Assembly: GCF_964340395.1 (NCBI RefSeq)
Contig: NC_135559.1
Location: 17,823,550 to 17,887,549, forward strand
Length of the DNA: 64,000 bases
Direction: 5' to 3'
DNA from: Glandiceps talaboti
Lineage: Eukaryota > Hemichordata > Enteropneusta > Spengelidae
Of this stretch, positions 48,040-61,700 are shown in pieces. The number at the start of each line of letters is the position of its first letter. The first letter of the stretch is position 1. Position numbers and translations under genes: made by a program. The notes under the pieces were generated by a model. That model was given only the letters and a program-made list of their open reading frames with translations, did not search any database and was not told where the DNA came from.

Positions 48040-51000
48040 GTTGTTACATTACATAATTGTCGAGTACACAAGACCTAAATTCATCTAAATAAAGATACAA
48101 TTTAGTCAAATTTGTTGACGACATCCGAATTCGTTCACCTCTGCAATCAACAGGAGGATACCCTTGTTTCTACCATGTCACACCCTGGTAAAGTATACCA
48201 CCGTGTGTGGGTGTATGTATCTTTTCCTTTTTAATATTACATAAGAGATGACCGTATGAAGTGCATTTCCCATCTTCTTTTAAATTTACACAGGATGAAC
48301 ATTTGAATTTTTTATTCTACATCTTACGGCGGGTGATTATCCCTCGTCAGATTTGTGACTCAGACGTTCCTAGGGAATACAACTTTATAACATCACGCTA
48401 AGCCATTTGTAAATATCAGGTATGTGTTAAACACAAGAAAAGAAGAAATCATTTCGTTGCAAATCTGAAAGGCGGTTCTTTTTTACCATTAAATCTATGA
48501 CATATACAAAAGTATACAATTTGCTCCTTTACTTTAAGTGATCTTTAAGGATATATTTGTATGTTGTATTTGATCCACGAGACTGTTCTTGACTCCAAGG
48601 AGAATATCTCCCAGACAATGTAGGTTACATGTTCCATCCAACAATAATCAGAAACACTTAATCTTGTCACTTACTCTGTCAAGTGCAGTGTATATGGACA
48701 TTACAGTGCTAAGTTATCGTATTTGTGACAAAATAGTGATCATTCTGGTTCCAATGGTTGCAATACATTGATGAAAGTCCTATCCTGTTGCCAAATAAGG
48801 GATCGGGCAAGTTACATTTACATAAAATAGCATGCATTGTTAAAGTTTTCAAATTCCACAACAATTCTACAGAACAAAATTTTCTTTCATGTTGTTGTGA
48901 TACATACATTTAAATAGAAACAAAGGCGATGCTGATTTTATCTTGTTACATATCCTTGCCCTTATGATACCGAGTGCTACATTGCGCATCTTCTCTAAAA
49001 ACAGAACAGGATTAGAAGAAGGCCATATTGGCTAATTTGCATAACTATGTTTAGAGAGTTTGTAATTATCAAAAATGACTGTGAAAAGGTAGTTAACAAA
49101 TCATCTAAATGCCTCGTTAGAAACAAAGCATACTTTTGGGAGGCTTTAGTTTTGAAAGTATCCAAATTTACACATTAATTTTGTTGTTTCAGTTTGGAAT
49201 TAAGGTAGCCAATCTGTCCGTGTTTCTTTTATTTGGCTTGAAAATATCTCATCATATTGAGGATTCCATTATTGTATTGTTTCAGTACTGTATTTTTTCT
49301 TCGGTTCTCCTAAAATCTAAAAGACTACACTCCAATTATGCTGTTAGCTCGCCTTACTTTTTGTTCGAATTAAAAAGATGTTACGCAACTTAATGTTGAA
49401 AGTACCGACTAAGATGTCCAAAAACGTTGGCGGATACTTCAAAGAGCTGCGTTTAAATTCTACAGAAGCATCTTTCCTGTTGTAATTAGCCTCTTAGGTA
49501 AAGGATGCTAAACGTGTTGATTCGTGGTACGTCGGGGGTTTAAATTGCACACGTTAAATACCGGCTTACATTATTAAAACTTCCTTTTCGCCGACAGTGT
49601 TTTGATTGCATGCACGAATCCATCTTACTTTCGAAGTAAATTCTTTCCTCTGGCCTTTCCTTCCATTTCCCTTCAAGTATTGATAAGAAAATAACACGTG
49701 GCATGTGTAGCATTTAATTCTAGACAGTCATTTGGAGATGTACTAGTTTCAGTGACAAATAACACGATTGGCTCAGGTCGTATATATTCCATAGATCGTT
49801 ATTCTGGTTGCAGACAATTATTGTTTACTAGAAAATAAATGGATATGGTAGTCTGCGCCAGATGAAGATAAAAAACATCTCAATTCTGTCATCATCGCAG
49901 TCTTTTGTTGTAGTATTGTTGAGTCGTTTGTTTGGACTGTCCGAATAAACATGCACTTTGGAGCCTGGTGGTATGGTTTATAATACTAATCTTGTTTCAT
50001 AAAATGCAGTCTTATACATTAACATTATTCTACAATTATACAAACTCTTTATAAATGTGGTAGATGTTAATAGGGAAAATATGTGTAATATTAGGATAAC
50101 TGTCCCTTACAAATCGAAGTAAGCATCATAAAGCTGTTCTTTCATATGAGCTACTCAATTCAGGGGTTGGTCTCATGATTACAAGAACGACCTTATCAAA
50201 AGCACAATTCACAACTATTCCACTAGATTTTGGTCTGATTTTTACAAACCCATACCGACATCAAAATACATCACTCAAAGTTTCCACTGTAGTGCAGCCC
50301 GGTCCCAGTTGAATTCATGGAATGTATGTCTTTGAATTCTTCTGTTATACAAGTAACATTATATTTTATACACTTGTGCCGCTCAATGACAATGTCTTCC
50401 GTGTTGTACCATCGTTTTATCACTTTTGAAAGTGCCACTTTTAAATTCAAGAAAACGTTACTTTCACCTATTCAGGATTAACAATCATACTATGTGTAGT
50501 TTGTGAACACTTTTACGAAGCATTACTCACAGTTCGATGAATCAGTGCATGGATTGACTCTTTTAAAAGTGGTTCCTACGTCATATCATGAAAAGGCTTA
50601 GCTTGAGCCTGTTGAGGGACTCTAATTTTACCGAAGCATTAATATCTATTCGAGACCTCCAGTATCTCTGTCTGTCACGCTCTGATTTTCCACCTTTCAC
50701 AGCCCCAATTATGGCTTATTGTGTATGTGCAGTCTCTCTCCTACTCACTTACATTTGCATTTTATTTGACAAAGTTGTTGTTTTTCATCTAACGAAGGAC
50801 TTGATTGCAAGAGCTGATACTTGGCCAATGAATACTGTATGATTCGTGCAATTTGAGATAACGTGATCTTTGAATAATTAATCATATTTTGTCAATGTGT
50901 CATTTTCTCAAATACTTGAATTCGGTACACATATTCTATACGAATAGTTTTTATGCATATTAATTACACTTGCATTTTGTGAAATTTGTCGTTTATTATT

Positions 51001-51770
51001 TAAATTACGAGTGCGTTTGCTAAATGAATACATACTTCTCAAATATGTTTTATACGAAATAAACAATGTTTGTCATTCATGCTTTTGGCAAATCTGTTTA
51101 TATAATTTGCATAATAAATATCACTTAAATTTTTTTTGATATATAGTGCCGTCATAGCCATACAATTATACAACTACATGACGGTACATTCTACCAGCAA
51201 TTAGAGTTTTTGTTATAACGTTTCAGTTTACACGAAAGCTGTAACTTAATTACAAATAACTACAATTGCTACCACAATTACGTTAACTGTTACACATTAC
51301 TTCAAAATCAAATTACTCTGCTATCACGATTGACTGTTTGACAGGCATCATTTATTTCACTAACATTATCTTAATAAAACAGCCAGATGATCTAACTAGA
51401 GAATTCTGAGCATATTATATCATTCATTTTAACATAGTTGGTGTCTGATATTTCCCATACACAGGTAACCTTTGCAGGTGTTATGTGGGCAACCCTAATT
51501 GTATAAAACTAAATATAACAGCGTCCGTAATCTTAGAGTCAGTGACGCATTTAATATTGTCTAATATTTCAAGTGTTCAACAAGACGGGAGAAGAGAAAA
51601 GAGCTGCTTTACTTGTTTGGAGGGGTATTACGTATGCCACCAGGCTACTGATTAAAATATAGTTGTGTGAGGTATAACGGATCATATAAACCTTAAGTAT
51701 TCATTTTACAAAAATACATGTAACACCGGACGGGAGATAAAAGATCGAGTAACAATAGACTATGTGGACA
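48040..51770. other. gene-poor stretch
   Basis: No convincing exon, repeat array or RNA gene. The longest frame, 50,588-50,842 (+), has an ATG and one hydrophobic segment (YCVCAVSLLLTYICILF) but no other support. Confidence 0.4.
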
Positions 51771-51777
51771 TCTGTGA

Positions 51778-51962
51778 TATCAATTCGTTTTCGCCGAAAT
51801 AAATTACGGTATCAGATCGTTTTGCTGAAGTAAATTACGGTATCAATTCTTTTTCGCCGACGGTATCAGTTCGTTTCGCCGAAATAAATTACGGTATCAG
51901 TTCGTTTCGCCGAAGTAAATTACGGTATCAGTTCTTTTTCGCAGAAGTAAATTTTTTTATGA
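51778..51962. repeat. 31-bp tandem repeat, about 6 copies
   Basis: Unit: AAATTACGGTATCAGTTCGT plus TTCGCCGAAGT. Copies differ by short deletions. The CG content is unusual for this area. Confidence 0.9.
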
Positions 51963-52061
51963 AGTAAACATTATTGCAGCAACATCCAGAACATCCGTCA
52001 ATACCTCGGGGAGTTCCTGAAATATTCAAAATACGACATACATATGACACTGTACTGTATC

Positions 52062-53275
52062 ACCCCAATATGTAATAATCAAACCAATATGTAATACTAA
52101 CCCAATATGTAATTACACCTGAACCCAATATGTAATAATAACCCAATATGTAATAACACCTTAACCCAATATGTAATAATAACCCAATATGTAATAACAC
52201 CTTAACCCAATATGTAATACTAACCCAATATGTAATAACACCTTAACCCAATATGTAATACTAACCCAACATGTAATAACATCTTAACCCAATATGCAAT
52301 AAAACTGAACCAGTATGTTTTAACACTTAACGCAATATGTTTCACGAACCCAATGTGTAATATACCTTAAGCTAGTATGAAATACTAACCCAAATATGTT
52401 TTGACACTTAACTCAATATTGTTCACTAACCAAATATGTAATAAAACCTTAACCAAATATGTAATACTAACCCAATATGTAATAACACCTTAACCCAATA
52501 TCTAATACTAACCAAATATGTAATAACAGCTTAACCTAATATGTAATAAAATTGAACCAGTATGTTTTAACACTTAACTCAATATGTTTCACTAACCCAA
52601 TATGTAATAACACCTTAACCCTACATGTAATACTAACCCAATATGTAATAAACCTAAACAGATATGTTTTAACACTTAACACAATATGTAATACTAACCC
52701 AATATGTGTTAAAACTAAACCAATATGTTTTAACACTTAACTTAATATGTGTTTCACTAACCCAATATGTAATAACACCTTAACCCAATATGTAATACTA
52801 ACCAAATATGTAATGACATCTAAATCCAATATGTAATACTAACCCAATATGTAATAACACATTAACCCAATATGTAATAAAACTGAACCAACATGTTTTA
52901 ACACTTAACTCAATATGTTTCACGAACTCAATATGTAATAATACCTTCAACCAGTATGAAATAATAACCAAATATGTTTTGACACTTAACTCAATATATT
53001 TCACTAACCCAATATGTAATAACAACTTAACCCAATATGTAACACTAACCCAACATGTAATAACATCTTTACCCAATATGTAATAAAACTGAACCAATAT
53101 GTTTTAACACTTAACTCAACTTAAACTAGTATGAAATACTAACCAAACATATTGGGTTAGTATTACATATTGGGTTAAGGTGTTATTACATATTGGGTTA
53201 GTATTACATATTGGGTTAAGGTATTATTACATATTGGGTTAGTATTACATATTAGGTTGATTTTACATATTGGTT
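52062..53275. repeat. AACCCAATATGTAATA satellite with inverted end
   Basis: Dozens of copies of AACCCAATATGTAATA joined by short linkers (ACACCTT, CTA, AACTGA) form higher-order pairs of about 33 bp. From about 53,148 to 53,272 the same unit runs in the opposite orientation (TATTACATATTGGGTTA). Confidence 0.9.
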
Positions 53276-53279
53276 TGCT

Positions 53280-54770
53280 GCATACCTCACTTATTCACAA
53301 ACCACACCCAACACCCAACAACCCCAAGGCATTTGCCATATGTCCCCTTATTCAATTCACCGATATAGAAGCCAGAACAGAATATCAAGTAGAACTGTCT
53401 TAGAAAATGCGTTTGATTAAGTGAAAACATCTCTCCGTCAAATAAGCGTGTGATATCATGAAAGTGCACCGTGTACAAAGAAGCGCTACAAATATATTAT
53501 CTGACATTGACCTACCACCAAAATACTTCAAATTAATAACATTTTAGCAAGAGGAATTCAAAGAAACAAATTGCTAAATTTAAATATACAGAAATATATT
53601 GTTTATTTAGGGAAAATAAAAAAAACGATTGTTTGTTTGTTTCCGAAGAAAAAGCTTCCAAAGAAAGGCGAAATTTTATTTTATTTTACTTAAAATTTTC
53701 AAAACCTACTTCGACCTAAAGATACTCGTCAGTCACAATACGTCCGTGAGAGTTTAATGAGGCATAAGAGAAGTAAATGAAGACAATTATAAGTAGACGA
53801 ACACGTTACGTAGACTGTGCTATTATAGTTTAAAAAGGCCTGGTTTCTCTCTGGAATATGATTTTTTAAAATGTGACCACAGATGAGGCAAATGCATGTG
53901 CATCAAAATAGAAATATAATTAAATTGTCCTCACTTTACCTTTTTGTATGCAAAACAATTTTGAAGTCGTAAATTTTAAGTGGATTTCTCATGCTGATTT
54001 GTTTGGTAGAATTATTACTATTTTGTAGTTATATGCTGTAAAATATCATGACATTTTTAAAACATACAGCCAAATTAAAAAATAGTGAGTTTACATTAGC
54101 TAAATATGTGAGCAGGTGGTTCAGACGTCAACATGATATAAGACAATAGGCGCTAAACGTTTTGTGTGTGCGTACACAGATGTATGTTGTTTTGGGTATA
54201 TTATTCATATGATGGCAAGGAAAAAATTTCAGAAACACATTAGTAACAGTTTTATGTCATGAAATGTATTTCCGTGTAGTTTTCTAAAAAGATTCTTCAA
54301 TGTGATTTTGCTGAAGATGTAAATAAATACATTAACAGATGGTAGGTTAGTAAAAGGTCATTTTACAGCAATTGGGCGTGGCCACTTTGTACATACATTC
54401 TTGTGGTTGTCTTGCTGTATACGCCATTTCGTTCTTCACACGGAAGGGTGTGAACAGGGTATATCATATGAAGAGGCAAGTATTGGTTTAGTTTTTAGTA
54501 TTCTCCATGGTAGTTTCAACCTGTCCTTCCAAACATTAGACTTGGAAGTGATCTCAGTTAAAAGGGTTAGGTAAAGATAGCTACAGAGACCATAGAGACC
54601 ATATGGAAAACAACGGAAAAACTACCTACCTTTTCTAACATTGAGCATAATCAGAACCACACGATTATATTTAGGTCTTAAATGCTTTTTATTTCCAAAG
54701 GAACGAGTGAGTAACACAGTGTTTGCTGGAATATAATGATGCAACAATTTTGCATATTTATTTGATTATT
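53280..54770. other. gene-poor stretch
   Basis: Only short unsupported frames. A minus-strand frame around 53,400-53,520 is weakly protein-like but unrecognised. Confidence 0.35.
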
Positions 54771-54776
54771 TGATCT

Positions 54777-55735
54777 GTGCTCAACCCAATCGTTTGGTGC
54801 AATAAGAACGTTACATTCAAAGGACATACATTCTTTTTCCGCAATTGGATAAATTCGGATCTAATTTTTGTTAAAGATCTTGTAAATTTGGTTGGAGCTT
54901 TTGATATTGAGCTGATTTATAGAAAACGTAATGTACACACAAACTGGATATCTGAACTTTTCAAGATTCTAAATTCCATTCTTAATGGCTGGAAAGCAAT
55001 CTTGAAGAATCACCCTCTACAGGAGGAAACAAACAGAACAGATTTTTGTCAAACTGTCTGAAGACTGGTTAAGGACTAGTATAGGTGCTTAATTCGACAC
55101 AAATTTGTGAAACCTTGAGTTGTAGAAAAGTGGAATAGAAAGTACGAACTTGACGTTAATTGGTCAAACATTTGGTGCCTCGAACACTTAATTTAACGTG
55201 TGAGCGTAGATTGTCAAATTTTATGTTTAAATTTCTTCATTGTATCCTTCCTTGTAATGAGAAATTGTACAAGTGGAAGAGAGCCGTCAATAGATTATGT
55301 CGTATCTGTGGTACCGTAGAAACACAGAAACACATGTTTTGGGAATGTAGACGACTTGATAAGCTGTTGAAAAAAAGTAATGGACTTCATCAACAATATA
55401 AACAACACTAGAATTGATTTATGTTTTCGTGATTTAATTATTGGAATCAATAACGTAGATAGCTGTGTAAATCATATCATTGTTATTGCAATGTTTACGG
55501 TTTACAAATCTTGGCTTATCTGCCAGGACAAAAGCGTATCTGTGTTTGAGAGATTTGTCTTTTTCTCCCTTTCACAAGAAGAGTTATCAGACAGAATCAG
55601 AATTGAGTGTAACATTAACTATGTAAAGGCTAGAAAGAAATGGAAAGGCTTTGTCGAAATCATAGCCTAAATTGTGATTTTCATTTATTTTTTACCCTGT
55701 ATTATTATGGCACGATAATAAAAAAAATATTTGAT
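54777..55735 (+). mobile_element. 3' end of an L1/Tx1-type LINE (degraded)
   Basis: Three successive frames give the C-terminal part of an ORF2 protein. First, a post-RT region (NPIVWCNKNVTFKGHTFFFR, then NWINSDLIFVKDLVNL), a pattern typical of Tx1/L1-like elements. Second, a zinc-knuckle region (WKRAVNRLCRICGTVETQKH, with CxxC...H...C). Third, a tail (NYVKARKKWKGFVEI) ending at TAA 55,668. An ATAATAAAAAAAATA tail follows. Frameshifts near 55,060-55,160 and 55,380 show it is dead. Everything upstream, including reverse transcriptase, is missing. Confidence 0.75.
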
Positions 55736-55780
55736 TAGCTACATTGTTTCCATTGACAGATGTTATTCCTGAAGAATGAG

Positions 55781-58700
55781 ATGATGGAAATTATATTAGT
55801 ATGGATTCTTACACTGGCATTAGGCTACCCTACACTGGTCTTATCAAACCCTATCAATAAGGTTGATTTCAATGACGGCGAACATATTATTGATGGTAAG
55901 AAACATTTTAATATCATACTGACCCTCTGTGATAGTTGAACATTTACTAAATTACAACACGTGACAGAGTATATATTTTGACACGATTCCACGCCCAGCA
56001 CAGAGGGCATCTTTAATATTTAGGGAACTTTTGGAATTACAAGGGGTGGGGTAGCTATTTGCCAATTAGTCCTAAGGGGAGGGTCATATGTTAGAAAATA
56101 GAAATTAGGGGTGGCTCACATTTTACAATGACTCGGTTTCTTTATCTGACTTTGGATTGTTTTGCCATGATCACACCGCTGCCACCCATTACAAACTATT
56201 GCTACGACATCCCACCACTGCCACCATTGTAAAGTAACATCATAACATATCAGCGAAATGCAGTTATTTGTGGAGTGAGGAGAGAAGCAGGTCCCATTGT
56301 AGTAAAGGGGAACAGCATGGCTAGATATTGGGCTGGGGATAAGGGATCAGTCAGTTTCTTTGGCCGGGAGGGGGGGGGGGCGATGAATTGGGAGGGGGTC
56401 ACCCTGTTTTTGAAATTTGCAGTGGGGGGGGGGGTCATGTTGTTTTCAAAATTGGGGATGGGGGGGGTCATTGTGTTTTGGATTGTGATGGAAGAAAAAA
56501 AATCCTTTTTCTACAATGGCATATAGCCTTGTCTAAAATGTGGTACATGTAAATATTTGTTCTTCTCCCTGTTTCTTACATGAATTCTTTAATATTACTT
56601 ATTAGTTCAAGCATAACTATAAATATACATATACATGTATTACCTAGCTACCACACTAGTTACACAACATGTCATGTAAATGCTTGGCTGTTTCACAATC
56701 AGTGCTTCACTTATATTGCACTTTGGGGCTAAAGTGAACTTGAAGGTTTCATAATGGTAATCTTCATACATAGTTTATAAAAGGAGTTAATCTAAATTGT
56801 TCTATTCATCAGTATGAACTTGTCAGAAGGGATTAATACACTTTCTATTTTGGACACTACATGTTATTGACACTGCAAATCACCACATCTCATCAGATTC
56901 CAGTTTCTATTATACACTCGGTTTGACCACCTAAAGTTCTCTAACATACTGGTGACTTTAATATACATAACATGCAATATTAATGCCACTATACCAATTT
57001 TACGGGGTCACTTTTATGTGACATGGGAAACTCATTTAAAACTTATGTTAGCTATTCGAAGCTTGGAAATATTACCTCAAAGGCTATGCAGATCTGCCAG
57101 GGGGAAAACCCCAATGACTCCCTCACCCCCAGAGGTCACTCATGCATTCAACCAACAATCAGATGCACCAACAACCTTTATACTGTCATAATGGTATTAA
57201 ACTTTTCTTAAATATTTTCACCCAATTTTAATTTGAGGTGATATTGTCTTTTAAAGATGTGAAATGTTTAACAAGGTAGTTTAAAATTGCCTTAAACTCC
57301 AAATCTCCCTTACCAATGATACTACCAGTAGATGTGCTGACCTTTACTACATGTATATAATGATGCCATTTAACTGTTTAAGAACATATTAAAACCCTAT
57401 ATAAGTTATAAAGAATAGTTTCTGATCCGTGATACTTGCTGTCTTGTAAAGCATGGATTGAGTTATTGCTTGAAAGGATCTGAATAGCCTGAAAATTGGC
57501 TTTAAGAGTAAACATCCTCTAAGGCATCTATATCTAGAGGGAGACCCCCTTGGACTACCTTTAGGACTACCTTCCCTGCCCTGTCTTGCAGAGTTTGTAG
57601 CTTAGAAATTAGCTTATTTGTACAATTAGACCAGATATCCCCGTAATCACAAATTGGCAATACCATGGAATTGAATTGACCAGCATTTTGGCAGTTTTTT
57701 TAGGTAAGGCAGACCTAATTCTACGGATAATACATAACCACTGTGAGATTTTGGCACTTATATGGGCAATGCATGATTCCCAGGTGAGAAGTGGGTCAAA
57801 CCATATACCGAGGTATTTAAATGTGCAGACCTGTTGGTTGTAAGGTTTCATTGTTGATCTTGATATTCAAATTATTTGAAGTATTGTACATTTTTCTCCT
57901 CTGACATGTTGAAGGTCATAACCATTGTGACCATCTATCCTGCTGAACCCTGTATTGTAGAGGGTCATAACCATTGTGACCATCTATCCTGCTGAACCCT
58001 GTATTGTGGAGGATCATAACCATTGTGACCCTCTATCCTGCTGCACTCTGTATTGTGGAGGGTCATAACCATTGTGACCCTCTATCCTGCTGTACCCTGT
58101 ATTATGGAGGGTCATAACCATTGTGATCCCTATCCTGTTGTACTCTGTATTGTGGAGGGTCATACCCATTGCGACCCTTTATCCTGCTGTACCCTGTATT
58201 GTGAAGGGTCATAACCATTGTGACCCTCTATCCTGCTGCACCCTGTATTATTGGGGGTCATAACCATTATTACCCTCTATCCTGCTGAACCCTGTATTAT
58301 TAAGGGTCATAACCATTGTGACCCTCTTTCCTGCTGAACCCTGTATTGTGGAGGATCATAACCATTGTGACCCTCTATCCTGCTGCACTCTGTATTGTGG
58401 AGGGTCATAACCATTGTGACCCTCTATCCTGCTGCACTCTATTGTGGAGGGTCATAACCATTGTGACCCTCTATCCTGCTGCACTCTGTATTGTGGAGGG
58501 TCATAACCATTGTGACCCTCTATCCTGCTGTACCCTGTATTATGGAGGGTCATAACCATTGTGATCCCTATCCTGCTGTACTCTGTATTGTGGAGGGTCA
58601 TACCCATTGCGACCCTTTATCCTGCTGTACCCTGTATTGTGGAGGGTCATAACCATTGTGACCCTCTATCCTTCTGCACCCTGTATTATTGGGGGTCATA

Positions 58701-61700
58701 ACCATTATTACCCTCTATCCTGCTGAACCCTGTATTATTGAGGGTCATAACCATTGTGACCCTCTTTCCTGCTGTACCCTGTTTTGTGGAGGGTCATAAC
58801 CATTGTGACCCTCTATCCTGCTGCACCCTGTATTATTGGGGGTCATAACCATTATTACCCTCTATCCTGCTGAACCCTGTATTATTGAGGGTCATAACCA
58901 TTGTGACCCTCTATCCTGCTGTACCCTGTATTATTGGGGGTCATAACCATTATTACCCTCTATCCTGCTGAACCCTGTATTATTGAGGGTCATAACCATT
59001 GTGACCCTCTATCCTGCTGTACCCTGTATTGTGGAGAGTCATAACCATTGTGGCCCTCTATCCTGCTGTACCCTGTATTGTGAAGGGTCATAACCATTGT
59101 GACCCTCTATCATGCTGTACCCTGTATTGTGGACGATCATAACCATTGTGACCCTCTATCCTGCTTTACCCTGTATTATTGAGGGTCATAACCATTGTGA
59201 CCCTCTATCCTACTGTATCCTGTATTGTGGAGGGTTATAACCATTGTGACCCTATATCCTGCTGTACCCTGTATTGTGAAGGGTCATAACCATTGTGACC
59301 CTCTATCATGCTGTACCCTTTATTATTGAGGGCCATAACCATTGTGACCCTCTATCCTGCTGTATCCTGTATTGTGGAGGATCATAACCATTGTGACCCT
59401 CTATCCTGCTGAACCCTGTATTATTGAGGGTCATAACCATTGTGACCCTCTATCCTGCTGTACCCTGTATTGTAGGGGGTCATAACCATTGTGACCCTCT
59501 ATCCAGTTGAAACCCTAACCATAACTGTTCTATCTCCTAGCCACACCTTCTATGTTGAAACCTGTGAAGAAGTAGCATATTTGACCTGATGTGCAACAAA
59601 GTGATTTAAAAGCAAAGATTTAAGGTTTTACTCAATATTGTAGTATTCACAAGTTTACTGAACAAGTCACACAAAAAAATTAAAAAATGAATGGAGTTGT
59701 CTTTTACAAAAGGAAAGCAGGTGTGAATTACTTCATTTTATCAATACTGTCATGTCATTTGTAGCAAAACATAGCAATTTAGTAAATGATCAACACAAAC
59801 AGGGGAATTAACATTTCAGTTTCACAGATATTAAGAGATTCCCTCAATATAGCCCCAATATATTATTATCCCAAAATATTTCCAATTGCGTTTTTTACAT
59901 TTTTCTCCTAGAACTGAATACCATACAGTGTCACTTTGTCTTTTTTTCATATTCAGTGTCAATTTATTAGCGTGTAACCAATTATAGATTGACCTCATGT
60001 CTTCTTGCAACTTGTTTTCAATTTCATAAACCTCTTTTGATGCGTAGAAGAGAGCAGTATCATCTGCATATAACACAACATTTAAATTACTGAGCTGTCA
60101 GTGGAGGTCATTTATGTAAATGATCAATAGCAGCGGGCCAAGAACGGACCCATGTGGAACTCCGTAGTCAATTGGAAGAAGCTCTGTGGTTACGCCATTA
60201 ATTGATAAGCATTGCTTTCTATTGGACAAGTAATTTTTAAACCAGATGTATTCGTTATCATGTAAACCCATGTTTGAAAGCTTATTCAAAAGGAGTGAAA
60301 CATCGACGGTGTCAAAAGCCTTGTTGAGATCAAGAAAGATGACACCTGTGTATAAACCTTTGTGATTATTTTCTAGAATATAATCAGTGACGTCTATGAG
60401 GGCAGTTCCAGTAGAGTGTGACGGACGAAAACCAGATTGATGTACACAAAGGAAATTATTTGCAATTAAATAAAAGTATAACTGATCATGAACAATTTTC
60501 AGAAACGTTTTCAGGCAAACAGATAATAATGAAATGGGCCTATAGTTTGTCATGTCTAGAACTGAGCCATCTTTTTGAATTGGCGCAGACCTTAGCAATT
60601 TTCCAGTCGTCTGGTAGATCCCCTGTCAGAAGTGAATAATTAAATATAGTTGCTAACGGCCAGGAGATGTGTGAACTTGCATGTGTAGATGTACACGTAA
60701 CGCATGAGAAATGAAAGACCTTAAAATTGACTGGATGGACGGACGGACGGACGGACGGACTGACTGACTGACTGACTCTAAAATCTGTGCCTCCATTGAC
60801 CTGAATGTTGAATTGCACACAAAACATAACCAATCTAGGGTGAGATACACTTTGAAATAATATGTGACAAACACTGTGACTGACCTAGCCTGTGTCTAGA
60901 TATTGAATATTCAATGTCCATGTATATAGTTAGTCTAGTTCCTATACATTTACATACTGGCTTTGTATTCATAGCACTATATAGTGCTACATATTAATTT
61001 GTAATTGATTGTGTTGTGCGGAAGAATTTTAAATTTTGACCAATTTAGTTAGAAGGGGGTGGGGAAAGGGGTTCTGATTTATCATACATATACAAACTAC
61101 TGAACTGTTACTTGGCATACATATCGTATGAATTATATGTACATGTCTTCTTATCAAATATAACCTTTCTGTGTTCATGTTTCACTTATTCTCTGATACC
61201 ACCATCACCAAGTTTAATACATGTTGCCAGGTTAGATGTGAAACCCACATTTGTGGTGCTAATGTTTTACACCATAACCTACTAAGAATGCAATATATTC
61301 CAAAGTGAAAACAATATTATTCAGGATTCTTGGAGCATATATTATGTGAATGACTGATAATCAAAGTTATAAACTTAGACTTGTTTATTGATCGATTATC
61401 TAGTAAAGTGCTACTTAATTACTGTAGCTAGGACTTCTACAATACAGACACAGTGCAAAATTAGATCCCCTGGAATAGGTTAAATCGAGTATCCATCATC
61501 GAGTGACAGTATATTGCGAGTAAACTGTTGTCAGGAGATCATAATATTACATAATTTTTTTATATAAGAATGTATTTATTTTCAAGGCTATCATGTTGTC
61601 AGCAGTACACTGGACAACATAGCCAGTAGTAAGTGAACTGAATTAGAAATCAAGTTATGAAACAGCTGTAGTAAAGAAAACTTTTTTTATGACAATTTCT

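Noticed and set aside
57905-59515. CRISPR-like or coding repeat array (NHCDPLSCCTL frame)
   Set aside because: The 49-bp unit is uniform without spacers and is not a multiple of three, so frames shift from unit to unit.
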